A stretch of DNA of 6,304 nucleotides from Marinilabiliales bacterium (GTDB taxonomy: Bacteria > Bacteroidota > Bacteroidia > Bacteroidales > UBA12077). Below, piece after piece: positions 5,772-6,304 of the stretch; the first letter of the stretch is position 1; each line of letters opens with the position of its first letter. The position numbers and the translations under genes were made by a program. The stretch covers positions 14,126 to 20,429 of the forward strand of contig PKTC01000419.1 in assembly GCA_002869305.1 (NCBI GenBank), read 5' to 3'. The notes beneath the pieces were generated by a model that worked only from the letters and a program-made list of their open reading frames with translations, did no database searches and had not been told where the DNA came from.

Positions 5772-6304
5772 TTGAATTCTAATTTAATTGTAAGAATATT
5801 AAAATCACTCCCAAAGCTGATGCGTTTGGGAGTTTCTTTAGCTGTTTCTTTTTCAGCGATTACCGGATATATTGTTGCTGCATCCAGTATTGATATAAAT
5901 ATTCTTTACATCTTTCTTGGAGTTTTCCTTTTATCTGGAGGTGCTTCTGCGTTGAATCAATTTCAGGAACGAAATGTTGATGCACTAATGTTCAGAACGA
6001 AATCCAGACCAATACCTTCTAAATTAATCTCTGCAGGCTTAGGATTATTTATAGCCATATTGCTTTGCTCAGCGGGGTTTATTCTTTTATATCTTAAAGT
6101 AGGAACTCTTCCCGCTATGCTTGGACTATTAAATCTTATTTGGTACAATGGATTCTATACATTTCTTAAGAAGAAAACCGTTTTTGCTGTTGTTCCAGGA
6201 TCTTTAACAGGAGTAACACCTTTGCTAATTGGATGGAGTGCAGTAAATAATTATTTATTAGATCCACAAATTGTATTTATTTCATTCTTTATCTATATGT
6301 GGCA
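5772..6304 (+). CDS. ctaB: UbiA-family prenyltransferase, probable heme o synthase (partial, C-terminus off the right edge)
   Basis: Integral membrane enzyme; 177 codons are visible. CtaB transfers a farnesyl group to heme b, making the heme o (and then heme a) of terminal oxidases. Residues 60-82 carry the first prenyl-diphosphate-binding motif, N62-x3-E66-x3-D70-A-L-M-x-R-T-x-x-R-P-I-P, the hallmark of the CtaB/CyoE branch. The later stretch NGFYTFLKKKTVFAVVPGSLTGVTPLLIGW (about 132-161) matches the next conserved loop. Helices are evident at about 19-38, 43-61, 84-106 and 108-127. The second Asp motif lies outside the window. The TTG start at 5772, two bases after the SCO stop, is chosen because of the upstream AAAGGAG. 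An ATG at 5820 would remove 16 residues and leave helix 1 intact. Another UbiA enzyme, such as MenA, is less likely given the motif and the SCO neighbour. Confidence 0.82.
   Translation, partial: MNSNLIVRILKSLPKLMRLGVSLAVSFSAITGYIVAASSIDINILYIFLGVFLLSGGASALNQFQERNVDALMFRTKSRPIPSKLISAGLGLFIAILLCSAGFILLYLKVGTLPAMLGLLNLIWYNGFYTFLKKKTVFAVVPGSLTGVTPLLIGWSAVNNYLLDPQIVFISFFIYMW
5807..5839 (+). terminator. Terminator-like hairpin inside the start of the prenyltransferase gene
   Basis: ACTCCCAAA (5807-5815) is exactly complementary to TTTGGGAGT (5825-5833). The 9-bp stem has a nine-base loop, an AAAA just upstream and TTCTTT just after. It looks like a Rho-independent terminator, but it lies in codons 12-21 of the frame opened by the TTG. 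The first in-frame ATG (5820-5822) falls in its loop. It could be an attenuator reducing expression after the SCO gene; a chance inverted repeat remains possible. Confidence 0.4.

Noticed and set aside
5963..6148. 61-codon open frame on the minus strand opposite the prenyltransferase gene
   Set aside because: The plus strand carries the clear UbiA/CtaB motif here; the antisense frame shows no domain.
1..6304. CRISPR array, tRNA/rRNA, insertion sequence, phage or defence genes
   Set aside because: No regularly spaced repeats, cloverleaf-type sequence, transposase motifs or terminal inverted repeats were seen. All recognisable genes belong to regulatory, RNA-binding, enzyme and respiratory-assembly families.

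Overview
The window is AT-rich, with short intergenic regions, almost no Shine-Dalgarno sequences and several promoter candidates of the Bacteroidota type (TTG / TAnnTTTG). Together with an RprX/RprY-like two-component pair, a stand-alone single-RRM protein and LFAQ-type signal peptides, this points to a Bacteroidota bacterium. A Bacteroidales/Marinilabiliales-like anaerobe or microaerobe is a reasonable guess, but the order is inference. No tRNA, rRNA, CRISPR array or insertion sequence is visible. The window is densely coded and has no gene-free stretch over 300 bases.

Left part (1-1763, minus strand): a two-component system. The sensor histidine kinase is read first (1763 to 486). It overlaps the start of an OmpR-family response regulator (493 to 1), which runs off the left edge. 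The kinase frame is complete in all its motifs but is broken by a single in-frame TAA at 867-869, between the DHp helices and the ATP-binding domain. As written it is two pieces, of 298 and 109 residues. The 117-bp divergent region (1764-1880) carries three exact copies of TTAACAAA, two of them exactly 10 bp apart, which could be the regulator's own binding sites.

Middle part (1881-4070, plus strand): three apparently independent genes. They are a RimJ/RimL-type GNAT acetyltransferase, a small RRM RNA-binding protein with its own promoter candidate, AT-rich leader and good intrinsic terminator, and an exported class I glutamine-amidotransferase-fold hydrolase (peptidase C26 family).

Right part (4200-6304, plus strand): a tight four-gene cluster that looks like a cytochrome oxidase assembly / copper-handling operon. 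It encodes a lipoprotein carrying one HMA metal-binding domain (GMTCxxC), a four-helix DoxX-like membrane protein, an SCO1/SenC copper chaperone anchored by a C-terminal rather than N-terminal helix, and the start of a UbiA-family prenyltransferase, probably heme o synthase (CtaB), cut by the right edge. The SCO protein would insert copper into oxidase subunit II and CtaB would farnesylate heme b. The HMA lipoprotein is a plausible envelope copper carrier feeding SCO. The ctaB start is unusual: a TTG codon behind a textbook Shine-Dalgarno, followed at once by a terminator-like perfect hairpin inside the coding sequence.
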